Assembly (NCBI GenBank): GCA_030062745.1 | Contig: CP099850.1 | Location: forward strand, 9,863,538-9,927,537 | From: Capitulum mitella | Taxonomy: Eukaryota > Arthropoda > Thecostraca > Pollicipedomorpha > Pollicipedidae | Direction of reading: 5' to 3' | Length of the DNA: 64,000 bases | Part shown: positions 13,467-24,287 of the stretch, piece after piece | How positions within the stretch are numbered: position 1 is the stretch's first letter | How the letters are laid out: every line of letters begins with the position of its first letter | Made by a program: the position numbers and the translations under genes | Notes under the pieces: generated by a model | What the model was told of the DNA's origin: nothing | Seen by the model: the letters and a program-made list of their open reading frames with translations, nothing else | The model's database searches: none

Positions 13467-16400
13467 GAGCAATGTTTGGGTCTCCTTCTCGAACTTTATG
13501 TGGGGAAACTCCTTCCTCCTTCAGAAGTATCTGACGCCTGCATATATTTAACCCAGCGACGAACTTCATAAGCTTGTAGGATCAGGAGACAGTTTGTTTT
13601 TTCCTGGAAATCACATTTTTCCGCCCGCTTAATCGTTAGAAGGCTCCATGGCACATTGCCTAGCCATACATAGAGCCATGGCAAACGGAACATGAGCCGT
13701 TTGTCGGGGTAGTTCCAAATATATCTCAAGGACAGTCAAAAATGTGTCTCAGATAAGCCTGTGTATCCAACCAGAACGTCAAAACCATAAAACTCGTCAT
13801 TTCTTCTAGCGAAATGTTCAATGGCTCCGGACGAACAACTGGAATAATTTCGCAGTCGCCACATTACTAATAGCTCGGCATGCTGATATAACAGCGATCA
13901 AACTGCACTGACTTTCGGAGAGAAAGGATGGCTGCACTTGAGTGTTGACTTCAAGAAGTCTCGGCATGGGCACGTAGGAACGGGGAGGAGAGACCATGGC
14001 CCTGAAGTTTTGGAAGGTTTAACATTAACTCTATGGGAAAAATGATTCTGTTTGCCCCTCCTCCCACACACACTTTTCTGGATGCCGCTACGCCCCTGAA
14101 TCTCCGAGCTTCTTGCCGCTGTTCGCGACGTCCCACATATGCTTAGTATGTAAGTCAGCAGGACTGAATTCCGTGTCCCATACGCTGTTTGGTCTGGTTT
14201 TTGGGATCTTCTGGGACAGTTCGTGTCCCGTGCGAAGTTTGGTCTAGCTTTCACCGTTTTGACCGAACATTATCATTTGCACCGGGCGGCCTGTTCTCTG
14301 TTCTCTACGAACTGGCGCCGCTGCTCAGATTAAAAGCGTTGGGAAATGAATTCATTGATTTATGCCGGACATGCAATGCAGACAAAAATATCTAGTCTGA
14401 TGAGGCGACATATCACTGTCGCTATGCAAACGACAGCAAATATTTCCTAAGGTCTCCTAATCGTGGTTTTCTGAGGTCTTCTGGGCGGACCTTAATGGGA
14501 AGTTAGGGAGGCAGGTGTTCCCGTATTTTTGCGGAAAATAGCATCACGCCAATACATACCGAAATGGGATAACATCACAGTGCCAACGCAATGTTATATG
14601 GCCGATATGGCGCTAAATGGAATTTGGACAGCATGAGCTTCATATAACATATGCGTCCATAATGATTTTGCAATGTCTCATTCTTGATGAATGACCGGTG
14701 TCTGAGATCATGTAAGGTCGTATGAGGATAATTTTCTCTTTTGCACATTCCACGACTGAAATGAACTGCGAATCCCGAGACCGATGTCATTTCACCGCAA
14801 CAATTATACGAAGTTGTTATCAGGTGTCACAGTTTGTGCAGAAAGACATGAACTGCATGCCAACCGCGCCAGATCATGTCAGGTCAAATGACAGTTGCTG
14901 ATGAAAATATTTCGTATCATCGACGCATCAAAGACCATCCTTCTCCGACTCCCCAGTGCCATTATCCTGAAGTCTGGTGATGCAGCGCTGAAGGCGAAGC
15001 AAATTTTGCGCCTAAAGCTCATTTCACGGAAATATTCCACGTTTCTCATCATTTTAAGATGTTTTAAGTTGCAACAGCACCCGCATCTCCACTTTCCAGC
15101 TCACTGTCGTTCGGAAGAGCCTCAGGCCTTGGTTGGCATTCCACTCTAAAAAGGGACGGACATGTCACGTGGAGGTAATGTGTTACAAGATGTCTGAAAT
15201 TGCAGACATCTTGGAGAGAAAAGGGTTCGGTAGACTGGCTTCAATCCCCTGTGCCCTTTAAGGGCTGAAAAGTATCTTGTTGATGGAACAACCCCAATCC
15301 AGGTGTAATTTCATTCACTTTGGAGACTTAAAAACCTGATGATGTACTTTCAAGGACTACGCCTGATGTACTTTACTTTTTACTTACGCCTGATGTACTT
15401 TCAAGGACTACGGAAGACCAGGTAACATCGCAGATTGTTAAGAGCCATTCTTCGACTGAACAGCGCAGTTCTCAAGTCAATGACATCACAGGGTAGCTCA
15501 TAACATTAACCTGTTCCGACGCACGGAGCCAGCAGACCGTGCAGGCCGTTCGCATTAGACGGCTTTGTCCGATTAAGATGCACGTTTCTGGTTTCCTTCG
15601 ACGCGAGCGCCATCTGCATCTCGCCATACCAGCCAACACGTAGCAGAGGTCACCACTCCCATACCAACAGCCAGGCACCATCTGCGCACCTATTCTCGTA
15701 GAGCACAGCCTAGATCTGAATCGATCCTTTCGGGACAACGTGCCATTCGCATTCCTTCCTTTAGCTTCATAGCTTTTAAATGATCCGAACGTGTCGGAAA
15801 GTTCACCGACACCAAACCGGAACCAGCCAGGCTTCAGCCATACAGCGGCCGCAGTCGCAAGCATACTGTTTTCACGTCTGACCTTTCCAGCGCTCATTGC
15901 GACGCATAATCCACCATGGTTCGGGTTTTTTGTACTTCAGCGAAACAGAGAACGTCATCACATCAAACGTCAGACCCTCGTCACATGCCACCACGAGACG
16001 CACCGGGCGTACAACTTCCAGAAACGACATAGATCTGCTACACGGGAGGTTTGCTTCAGTTACGGCTTCACATTTGCGCTAAACGATCAGAGGGGAGAGA
16101 TCAGTCCAACGTCTGACGCGCGAGCTCGAGAAGCCTCCAGGGTCACTATGATAACATTCCTCACGCTCGAACGACTTTCCCTGCTGAAGAAACGGTTCTC
16201 AGGTCACCACGGGCGGACACAAATACGGCGAATTCCAACCACCACAACAGGTACCAAACATATAACAGCGGGCGGCGGGTTTGTGCGCCGAACATCGACA
16301 TCCAAACACGGCCACTCTCAAAACTGGGATTGTCACCATCGCCATCTGCCGCCCGGCGAGATTCGTCCGCGGAACACGGGACGACGTTCGGAGCCCAGCT

Positions 16401-16930
16401 CAATTCCGCCTGAAGGGCACACCTACACCGCACAACCAGTGGCGCTCTGCTAAGCGACGTACCACGAGTCGGATTCATCCTCCAGCGACGATTACAACGG
16501 CAGCATACGACCCAAACAGCCGGACGATACAGCGTAACGACAAACAGGACATAAAATACTGAGATTTTACATACAGGACATAATATACTGAGCGCGGGAA
16601 CGGCGACATAACAGCAGCGGCCACATGACTGAGGAAACACCAAAGCAATGGCAGCTACGGCAAAAGCAGCGACTCAGCGAACAGGCCAAGGAGCAGACAA
16701 TGGTAAGTCAACCATCGAACTCAGGCCAACTAATCGGCGCGTTTCCGTGGCGTGCAAAAACGGGCAGAAACACACGTCAGGCGTTTCACTTCCGCGTACT
16801 TCACACACCACATCGAAACACGAAAGGCTCTAGGAAGGATCCAGGAGATCACCACTTTGAGCCCATGATCGCTGGCAGCGTCCGTGCGTCAGACGACTGG
16901 CGCCCGTCGGCCCGCCTTCGCGCTGCGCCA

Positions 16931-18626
16931 TCACCGCGCGGCCGAGGCGGCGCCGCCTTCCACCACGGCCAGGAACTGGTTCAGGAAGAACACGTCGCAC
17001 TGGTCCTCGCGACACATGTCGCGCACCGGCTTGGTGCTGCCGAATGGGTTCTTGTGGGGCGACAGCAGCACGCGCAGGTCGGGCGCGGCCCGCTCCAGCT
17101 GCTCCAGGTCGCGCGCCAGTTCGGAGCGCGTGTACGCAGTCAGGATGAGCGGCACGCCCTCGTGGCGCACGAGGAACGGCAGCGATTCGCGCCACGTGTC
17201 CTCCTCCTGGTCGGCGAACTCGTGGATGCCAGAGTTGAAGCAGACGACGGCGTCGGGCCGCGACCAGTGCGGGCCGCGGCAGTACGCGTGGTATGTGCTG
17301 GGTCGCATTTCGTGCACCACGGCGCGGCGCCGGCGCACGCAGTCGTCGCAGCGCGTGGCGCCCGAGTCCTCGACGGCGCCAGCCAGGTCGCGACCGCAGC
17401 CGCGGAACAGCTCCGGGCCGACAAACACCAACCGGATGGCGCGCAGCCGCGGCAGCCGGTGCACCAGGTACTCCCACTTGATGATGCCCAGGCACTCGAC
17501 CAGCATCTGCGCGCCGACCACGTGCACGGTGAGCCGCTCCAGCTCTTCGACAGGCCGGCCGGCCGGAACCCGCTGCAGCGCGTACAGCACCGTCAGCGGG
17601 AAGCTGAGCCGCTCCGTGAGGAACGCGATCAGCACCGGGTCCACGTACGCGCCCTCGGGCACGGCGTCACTCTCGGCCAGGATCTGCGCCGTCAGCATGG
17701 AGACGATGTCGGCCGGCAGCGGGGCGTACCGTTCGTCCACGTCCGGCAGAATGGGCGGGTCGGCCAGGCCGTGCTGCGACTCGTGCCGGTCGCAGGCGAG
17801 CGCCAGCCGCAGCGGCTCGCACCAGCGCGCGTGCCGCGCCGCGTCCTCGGCCTCGTGCGCGGCGCCGCAGTAGAAGGCCGAGTGGCAGCGGCCGCACTCG
17901 CGCTGCTCGGCCGGGCTGAAGCGGTGGCAGCGCTCGCACACCGGCGGAAAGAAGAGCATCTCCTTCTCGTGCTGGCGCAGCTCGCGGCCCAGCATGAGGC
18001 GCAGCGCCAGCGTCTGGCTGGCGCGGTGCCGCAGCCACTCCTGGCCGTCCACGATGCCGGCGCCGTCGGCCAGCACCGAGCTGCCGTCGTCGTTACGCAG
18101 CCTGCCGGCGGGCGGAGCGTTACGTCGAGAGCACGGGATAGTCAGCAGGTACGTTTGACGGACCACAAACCACACAGCACCGGCGTGACGGCTGGAAGTA
18201 GGTGTCCAGGCATCACAACTGATACAGTCAAGTGGCAATAGGCATTCTCACCTTTAGCTGTTTTATCACGCACAGCTGGCATCTTTGATAAGACAACTGT
18301 CTGTATGACTTCACAAATACATTAATGTCATCATACAGCAAAATAAATGAAAAAGTTACGGACCCTGAGGCCAACAGACAGACTCCCTTCACAAAACCGA
18401 TCTGACTTGTCCAATCAGCTCACTTTTTACAGATGGCCTTGTGCAGTGGCCAGTCCAGCTTCTGGTGCTCCTTGCTGCAGTACTTGATCATGCGGCAGTT
18501 GGCGCAGCGGCTGAGGCTCCTGTCGGCCGTGGGTGTAGCCTTGCAGACGAAGCAGGCGCCGGGGAAGTAGTGCGGTGGCACATCCAGCACCTCCTCACGC
18601 TCCTCCTCCGCGGCCGCCGCCGACAT
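16931..18626 (-). CDS. Two-MYND-finger protein with MSS51-type C-terminal domain
   Basis: There are two coding exons: 18424-18626 (ATG at 18626) and 16931-18101, phase 2, giving 457 residues. The first MYND zinc finger has C25, C28, C41, C44, C50, H54, H62 and C66; the second has C123, C126, C137, C140, C146, H150, H158 and C162. After them comes a long domain with LTVHVVGA, GIIKWEYLVHRLP and LVFVGPEL, the signature order of the MSS51 C-terminal (ZMYND17-like) family. MSS51 relatives act in mitochondria in yeast and vertebrate muscle; the role of arthropod two-finger members is not established. An acceptor ending TTTCTTCAG at about 18664 suggests a 5' UTR intron upstream. The last exon is extremely GC- and CpG-rich, so a 538-codon shadow frame runs on the other strand. 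Confidence 0.88.
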
Positions 18627-18664
18627 TGCACCAGTCAACAACTGGATAGTGCTCACTAGCTGAC

Positions 18665-20560
18665 CTGAAGAAATGAAGCAACCAATAGCTCATGATGACT
18701 TTTATGGTGAAACAACTTACAAAATACACTCATCATTCTGTTTGGGTGCATAAAGATACTGAGACAGCAGAGTGAATGAAATTAAACCACTTACTTACAC
18801 CTATATATGGATGCTTTTAGCTGCACAAACTTGCTTAGCTGGATTTTCTTCTGTCCTTTCAAGCTTACCCTCAGATAACACAGCTAGATTCACATGCATC
18901 ATGTTCAACTAAACTGAGTACTGTATATCTTAAATATTGAGCAACAAAGTAGACTGAAAATCAAATTAATGAATAAATATGCAGCTAAGACCATCACATA
19001 GCAGCTCTGATACTTTGTGAACTGGGTGACCTTTCCAATTTCAGTTTGGTTACTACATCCTAGTTTTGTCACTTAATTATGGGACAACCTATGCAAATTA
19101 CAACTAAACCATGGAAATAACAAGCAACAATAAGCAGCTTGCTCTGTCACGGGCAGGAAGGATGGGATGAGGATGGGATGGGATGAGATGAGAAGGATGG
19201 GATGAGGAGATAGAGCAGGAGAAGATACCCAGGTTTTTGACAGAATGGTATATAATGCTTATAGGGGGCAACATGAAACAACCAATTTTCAGTATTGCTA
19301 TGCTATTCTGGATAAATCAGGACCAATATTGACTTAATGATTGCAAGCACTGTTAAAAAGTCATTTACAAAAACGACCTATAGCCATTTTAGTTTTGTCA
19401 AATCAATCTGCCAAAAACAGTAGCCACAAATATAACTTTGAGAACAAAGATGCAGAAAATACCAATTATCCAACATGATGCATTAACAAAAAAAAAACAT
19501 TACATTAACAAAAGTAGAAACTACTATAATGTGTCTATATGCTACCAAACAGATCAAGTAAAATCACTACCATCTGATCACTTAGGCTGCTATCACCAGT
19601 CAGTTTTGCACACACACACAAAATCATTATGACATTGCACATGAAAAGATAAATGTAATGCAGAACATGCAGGCCATGAACAAAAGTGTCATTTCAGAAA
19701 CCTAAGAATTGCAATTTCCAGTCATGTAACTATAAATCTTTTTGCGGTGCACCCACAAACATGGCATGTGTGCCCACAAACTAAAAACAGTTTATGACCC
19801 CAAACACAATACTTGCACCTTTTCATGACACACAGGGACCCATATATATGATGCAGGTATGCAGGTATGTTTCCACTACATAACTACAAAAAAAAAACAC
19901 AAAAATGAGCCCATATGTGTTCCAAAGAAGTAGTGATCACCCTTATTTTCCCAAGTTTCTGCTGTTTTTTTTTACCACACAATAAAGAATATTAATTTCC
20001 TGAGTCTGAAAATAATGTGGCCAAAATGCACATTTTTGGTGTTCAAGGGGATAAGGGTTGGCCAAGTCCATCCCATGCAAAAATTTTGGTGCCTGAGTGC
20101 ACCCACAAAGGATTTTGGAGAATCCCACTCCTGGCAATTCCCATGGAAAAAATATTTCAATATTCTGCTTAGTCCTGCTACTGGGTTCTGAAACACCATT
20201 AGGGTGACTGTCCAACTGAAAGCAGAGATGGGTCATCATCTCACTACTGTCCACTGAATGGTATCAGTTAGGTTGCAGTTGGGTTGGTTAAGTTAGGTTG
20301 CAAATCTAAAACAAACATGATAACACTGTTTATCACTTACAAACTAAGCCCCAGGCTTAGTTTAGTCTGACCAATACATCACACTTGTACAGAGGCATTT
20401 TCCATTGATGCAAACTAAACATATGATCTACAAGGAACATCCAAGAAACTATGGATGCAAAACATTCATGCAACAGAGCCAGTCTTCTACATTTTAGATG
20501 TTCACGACCTTTACATTTGGAATGAAGTGTCCCATCTCAAGGAAAACCCGTAAAATAAGA
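18665..20560. other. CpG-depleted AT-rich tract, probable 5' UTR intron of the MSS51-like gene
   Basis: Only a handful of CG dinucleotides occur in almost 2 kb, although flanking DNA is CpG-rich. No coding sequence is visible. It lies directly upstream of the putative acceptor at 18664, so a methylated transcribed intron is the simplest reading; a single large inserted element is the alternative. Confidence 0.55.
19158..19208. repeat. (GGATG)n simple repeat
   Basis: Irregular GGATG/GGATGA units in tandem. Confidence 0.85.
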
Positions 20561-21274
20561 AACATGTTCAAATTGCAAACACACGTGATAAAACCAGCAC
20601 AAATGCTGGAGCCTACAAAACTAACAATCTTGCCTTTAAAAAGTTCGTATTGCTAAAAAGGCGTTAAAACGTAGGTACAAGCCATTAGATATTGGAAGTT
20701 CGGACACAGTTCAAAAAGGAATACAACTAAGTACGAAATTAAAAAAAACAATCATGAATCACAGGAAATGCATTCGTGATCGTACTTAACCAACACGACA
20801 TGCGATAGATTACCACGTACGCACGTACGCCGCTATTATCGAGGCCGTAAATTTGTTTGTTTGTTTGTGAGTTAGGACACACAGCCTCTTGGGCTCAGGT
20901 GTCCAAAGTCTTGGGTCAAGTCCTGTGTCTCGTCGGGCGTCAGTCGTCTGCGAGGCCGTAAATACGGCTATTTGTGGCGTATGTTTGTGCCGGTGCGTAT
21001 CTTTTGTACCCATACATATTCCGGAGTAATACTACGTTCAATAATAAATGACGCAATGAATCGCCATAAAGACATTGGCAAAGGCAAATAAATATTTTTC
21101 ATGAACCAAACATAAAACACCACTTATATGGAACATCGTGCCAAGGAAAGGCGTGAAGTGGAATCAGTTCCGCTTCACACCATTTTCTGGTGTTACCAAG
21201 AGTCAGGGCCCTCGTATCATTTTACTCCAAATGGCATCTGCGAACATTTGAGACCAGGTCTCACGAATGCAGGG

Positions 21275-21405
21275 TCACAGCCAGTATTTTCTTAAGGGGG
21301 GGGGAGGACCGGAGCTCAGTGTGAACTGAAATCATACGAAAACCAACTGTTAGGAAGACGATGTGGAATGGTTAAAAAAATGTGGATTTAAGGGGCCCTT
21401 TGCCT
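21275..21405. repeat. Dispersed repeat, copy 2
   Basis: Direct-orientation relative of 11145-11290: same GTGAACTGAAATCATACGAA core and following GGAAGACGATGTG block. Confidence 0.8.
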
Positions 21406-21539
21406 GTTCCTGAGTCCAATATATTTTTGATCTATAACTGACTTTTGTAACAATGAAGTGTCTCCTGGTATACTGAAGGTGTTTTGCTAATTGAATATAT
21501 ATGTAGCGTGCTCCTTGATCGCCTTGCATTCGGCAGCCG

Positions 21540-21765
21540 ACGCACCGGGCGAAGCGCACTCAGCAGCACAACGTGTTTCTGTATTTTCGGTCGGACGTGA
21601 CCACGCGCCGCCCTCGGACTCCGTTTGCACACTGCCTCGGCCCCGCACCAGGGAGCTGCGCGAGCCGAGCGGACAAACGAACAAAGGGCGAAGCGAGACG
21701 CGGCTCACGAGCGCCCCCATGGGTCGCCCACCCAACTATGGGACGCGGCCCGAGTGGTCGCGCGA
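21540..21765. promoter_or_regulatory. CpG-rich island, possible promoter of the MSS51-like gene
   Basis: A sharply bounded GC- and CpG-rich block with no recognisable protein in either strand. It sits upstream of the CpG-poor tract that precedes the MSS51-like coding exons, where a promoter would be expected. This is position-based inference only. Confidence 0.3.
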
Positions 21766-22129
21766 CCAATACTGGAAGATTATACCTTTCATATACAATG
21801 TCTAAAAACCAAAGGAGTATTTAAGAGTTATTCTTCAAAATATTAAACACATGGAAGACCCTGTGTCGGGGACAGCTTAAACAATATGTATATGCAAGGG
21901 CACTGACCGGTCCAGAATAGGTGCAAAGGTGAGTCAGCTATGCATGCACCCCAACAAGTTAATTTCTCCTCGGACTTCGGTCACTTGTTTCGTCATTTAT
22001 ATAAATTAAAACAATTATCCTATTTCTCACGGAAGCGGAGAAGACTGATCTTGCGTCGGTCGGTTGTCATTTTCTACCATTGAACAGCAGCGTAGCCGGA
22101 GGTCCTAGGCCGGGTTTCCCGAAATTTTT

Positions 22130-22745
22130 AGGCCCACAAAGGGGCCCCCTGGTATTTGCCTGAAGGCGCCCCCTGGCCGGGAGACAAACCCACTCACCAG
22201 TAAAGCGGACCCAGACCCCAGGCGAAGACCTCTGACAGATAGCAGGGTGTCCCTAACTGGGAAAGGTAAATGCGGTCCCCGGCATGTACCTGCCAAAAGG
22301 CAGATATCCGAAAGGATACTCCTCTGCAAAATGGTCCTCAGCCATAAAAAGTTCTCCTACCATGAGATGGTGCCGGTATGCGGGAAGTCCCACGAAGGGG
22401 TCCCCTGGCTGGGAAAGGCAAATCCACTCCGCCGCAACGGGCCCCCCGATCCCAGTCAAAGATCATTCTGGCAGGAAGCATTGTGCCCCCGAAAGTTACC
22501 CCTGCGAAAGGTAAGTGGGTCCCCCGGCATGTGCCTACCAAAAGGCATATGCGAGGACAGGAAAGGATGCTCCTCTGCAAAAGAGCCGCAGGCCAGAAAA
22601 GGTCCTTCTGCTATGGGACGGTTTCGGTGTGTCGGAAAGGCCCACGAAAGGGTCTCCGGAAATTTACCGATTGGGGCTCCCTGGCCGGGAAGGCAAACTC
22701 ACTCCTCCGCAAAGAGTCCCCAGACCAGATAAAGGAAATGTTCTG
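22130..22745. repeat. Tandem duplication, unit about 245 bp
   Basis: The block starting near 22264 (GGTAAATGCGGTCCCCGGCA) recurs near 22510, with the same following CCAAAAGGCA and CTCCTCTGCAAAA motifs. The CCCCTGGCTGGGAAAGGCAA block near 22402 recurs near 22675. A degenerate partial copy precedes 22264. Overlapping open frames in all phases reflect the lack of stops in the unit, not coding. Confidence 0.75.
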
Positions 22746-23499
22746 CCTTTAGCAGGTGTTTTGAACTGAAAGGCGTGCAAGTTTTAGCCTGCAGCCTGAA
22801 AAAACAAATCTATGAAAAACCGATACTTCGTGGTTCCAATAAACTGGTGAGTTTTGCATCTAACGGTGCAAAGTGTAATGTAATTGCACAGCAAATCTGC
22901 AACGTCTATGGACCGATACACGTCACAAACCGCGCCGTCCGGCACCGCCGAGTGACGCCAGGCGGCGGTTGCCCCCTTACGGGCAGCTTCCTTGGAGACT
23001 GCTACCTTCGAATATCAACGGCCCGATGCGAGCATAAGATTTCCAGGTACTCACGTGACGCGAGGGCATTCGTAGAGATCAGGAGACAGGAGGTGTGAAT
23101 TGGTTATTGGGTTATTTCGATGTGATCATCAGCTCCAGACAGGAAAGTCTGTCGAAACGTGTTGTGAGAGTCCGATGGCGCCTTCGTGTACACAACGTTT
23201 AATACTTTCGGAGAGTAAAACATATAAAAAAACGCGTCGCCAGGGTTTGTACATCAAACTCAGGTTAGAACGAACTGATCCTAGTGGCATACACTTCAGA
23301 ACAATGAAGTAAATGTATAAAAAAGAAAACATAATGGACCAATAATCAGTTACCTTGAATATTTTCTCCTTCTTAGAGTATTATGTACTCAAAACTGATT
23401 AAACGAACGAAAATTAGTTCCAGACGTACGTGCCCGACGAACAGTCTCAGGTTACTTTTGAAGCTGACCGATTGTAATTTTCGTTCCATGCGCACTCAC

Positions 23500-23600
23500 C
23501 ATATTTAGGTCCGTACAAAGTTTGTGAGATGTAGTTACTATAGAAACTACAGCTGCTATATATGATGGACGGCATTTCATTGCACAGTTCAGATATGAAC
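23500..23600 (-). other. Candidate isolated exon (LCNEMPSIIYSS)
   Basis: An acceptor ending GTTTTTAG and a strong GTGAGT donor bracket 33 open codons (phase 2 in, phase 1 out) containing LCNEMPSIIYSS and ending GPKY. No partner exons were found. A 35-nt piece of it (23553-23587) recurs at 28599-28633 on the other strand with one difference, so it could instead be a fragment of a repeat. Confidence 0.25.
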
Positions 23601-23924
23601 CTAAAAACACAAAGGTTGAGGTGGCTTGCTGCGAGTGTGTTTATTTCAACAGATGTATTTCGCATGTTAGTTTCACCGGAATGGAACTGGCCGTTAATTG
23701 TTCCAGGTGTTTCTGTAACACCTATCTACGTTAAATGATACGCACATACCAATTCACATTCGTTGTGCTTCCTATGTTGACTACACGTTTGTGTAAACAA
23801 ACAAAATAATGTTCTAGAAAGTATACGAAAGCTACGTCTTCAAAACCTACGTTTGCCACGAACTGTAACGATTAATGAATGATTTTAGTGGCATTTTGCT
23901 CGAAAAACCATGGATCTCGTTTGA

Positions 23925-23949
23925 AATTTCGGCAAATTATGCCGAAATT
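23925..23949 (-). other. Perfect 10-bp hairpin just after the stop codon
   Basis: AATTTCGGCA and TGCCGAAATT form a perfect stem with a 5-nt AT loop, four bases beyond the stop codon of the Pro/Tyr-rich gene at 23954. A 3' UTR structure is possible. Confidence 0.5.
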
Positions 23950-23953
23950 GCAT

Positions 23954-24287
23954 TCAACCAAATCTTGATCTGCTTCGTCCAGATGACCTTGACGAGCTTC
24001 GCCGTGATGACCTTGAACTGCTGTAGCGCGACCTAGAGGTGACTGGGTAGGATGGCCGGGGTCGCCGGGTAGCAGAGTAAGACGGTCTTCGGGTGGAGGC
24101 AGGGTAGGACGGTCTCCTAGTGGTGGCAGGGTAGAACGGTCTCCGGGTGGTGGCAGGGTAAAACGGTCTCCGGGTGGTGGCAGGGTAGAACGGTCTCTGG
24201 GTGGTAGCTGGGCGGTACGGACGCTGTGTCGTGGCCCAGCGCTGTGTCTGTGTCCCCCAGCTGGGAGCACGAGTGGTGTCGTACCGT
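23954..24287 (-). CDS. Last exon of a Tyr/Pro-rich repeat protein with Arg/Ser tail (paralog B)
   Basis: The acceptor TTTTGCAG at 24288 opens a phase-2 exon of 110 codons ending in TGA. It encodes RYDTTRAP, then five nearly identical nine-residue units of the type RRPFYPATT. A PSYPVT segment and an Arg/Ser tail ending SGRSRSRFG follow. The tail and the intron phase match paralog A (27755-28166: PSYPVTQKPY then RSRSSGTRSRSWGR), so the two are tandem relatives. A long open frame in another phase of the same strand, with PPPGDRSTL repeats, is the shadow of this one. Upstream exons were not found, so the N-terminus, secretion signal and intactness are unknown. Composition suggests an extracellular structural or cuticle-like protein; this is inference. 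Confidence 0.65.

Larger units (their letters stand above)
8396..16930. other. Gene-poor spacer between palindrome and MSS51-like gene; nothing recognised
   Basis: No coding region here can be supported. A CpG-rich block at about 8830-9440 is open in several frames on both strands. One minus frame (8632-9063) has many Cys residues but no domain I recognise. Smaller open frames at 12731-13168, 15472-15897 and 15791-16453 look like chance. Short local duplications occur, for example a GTGTCCC...TTTGGTCT unit twice at about 14175-14250, and a CCTGATGTACTTTCAAGG-type unit repeated at 15360-15412. Confidence 0.4.

Noticed and set aside
16625-18241. 538-codon plus-strand open frame
   Set aside because: It is the antisense of the MSS51-like exon; high GC removes stops. 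The minus-strand translation has two MYND fingers and matching splice phases.
22247-22769. Long plus-strand frames (161 and 124 codons)
   Set aside because: They translate the 245-bp tandem repeat; three phases are open equally and none resembles a protein family.
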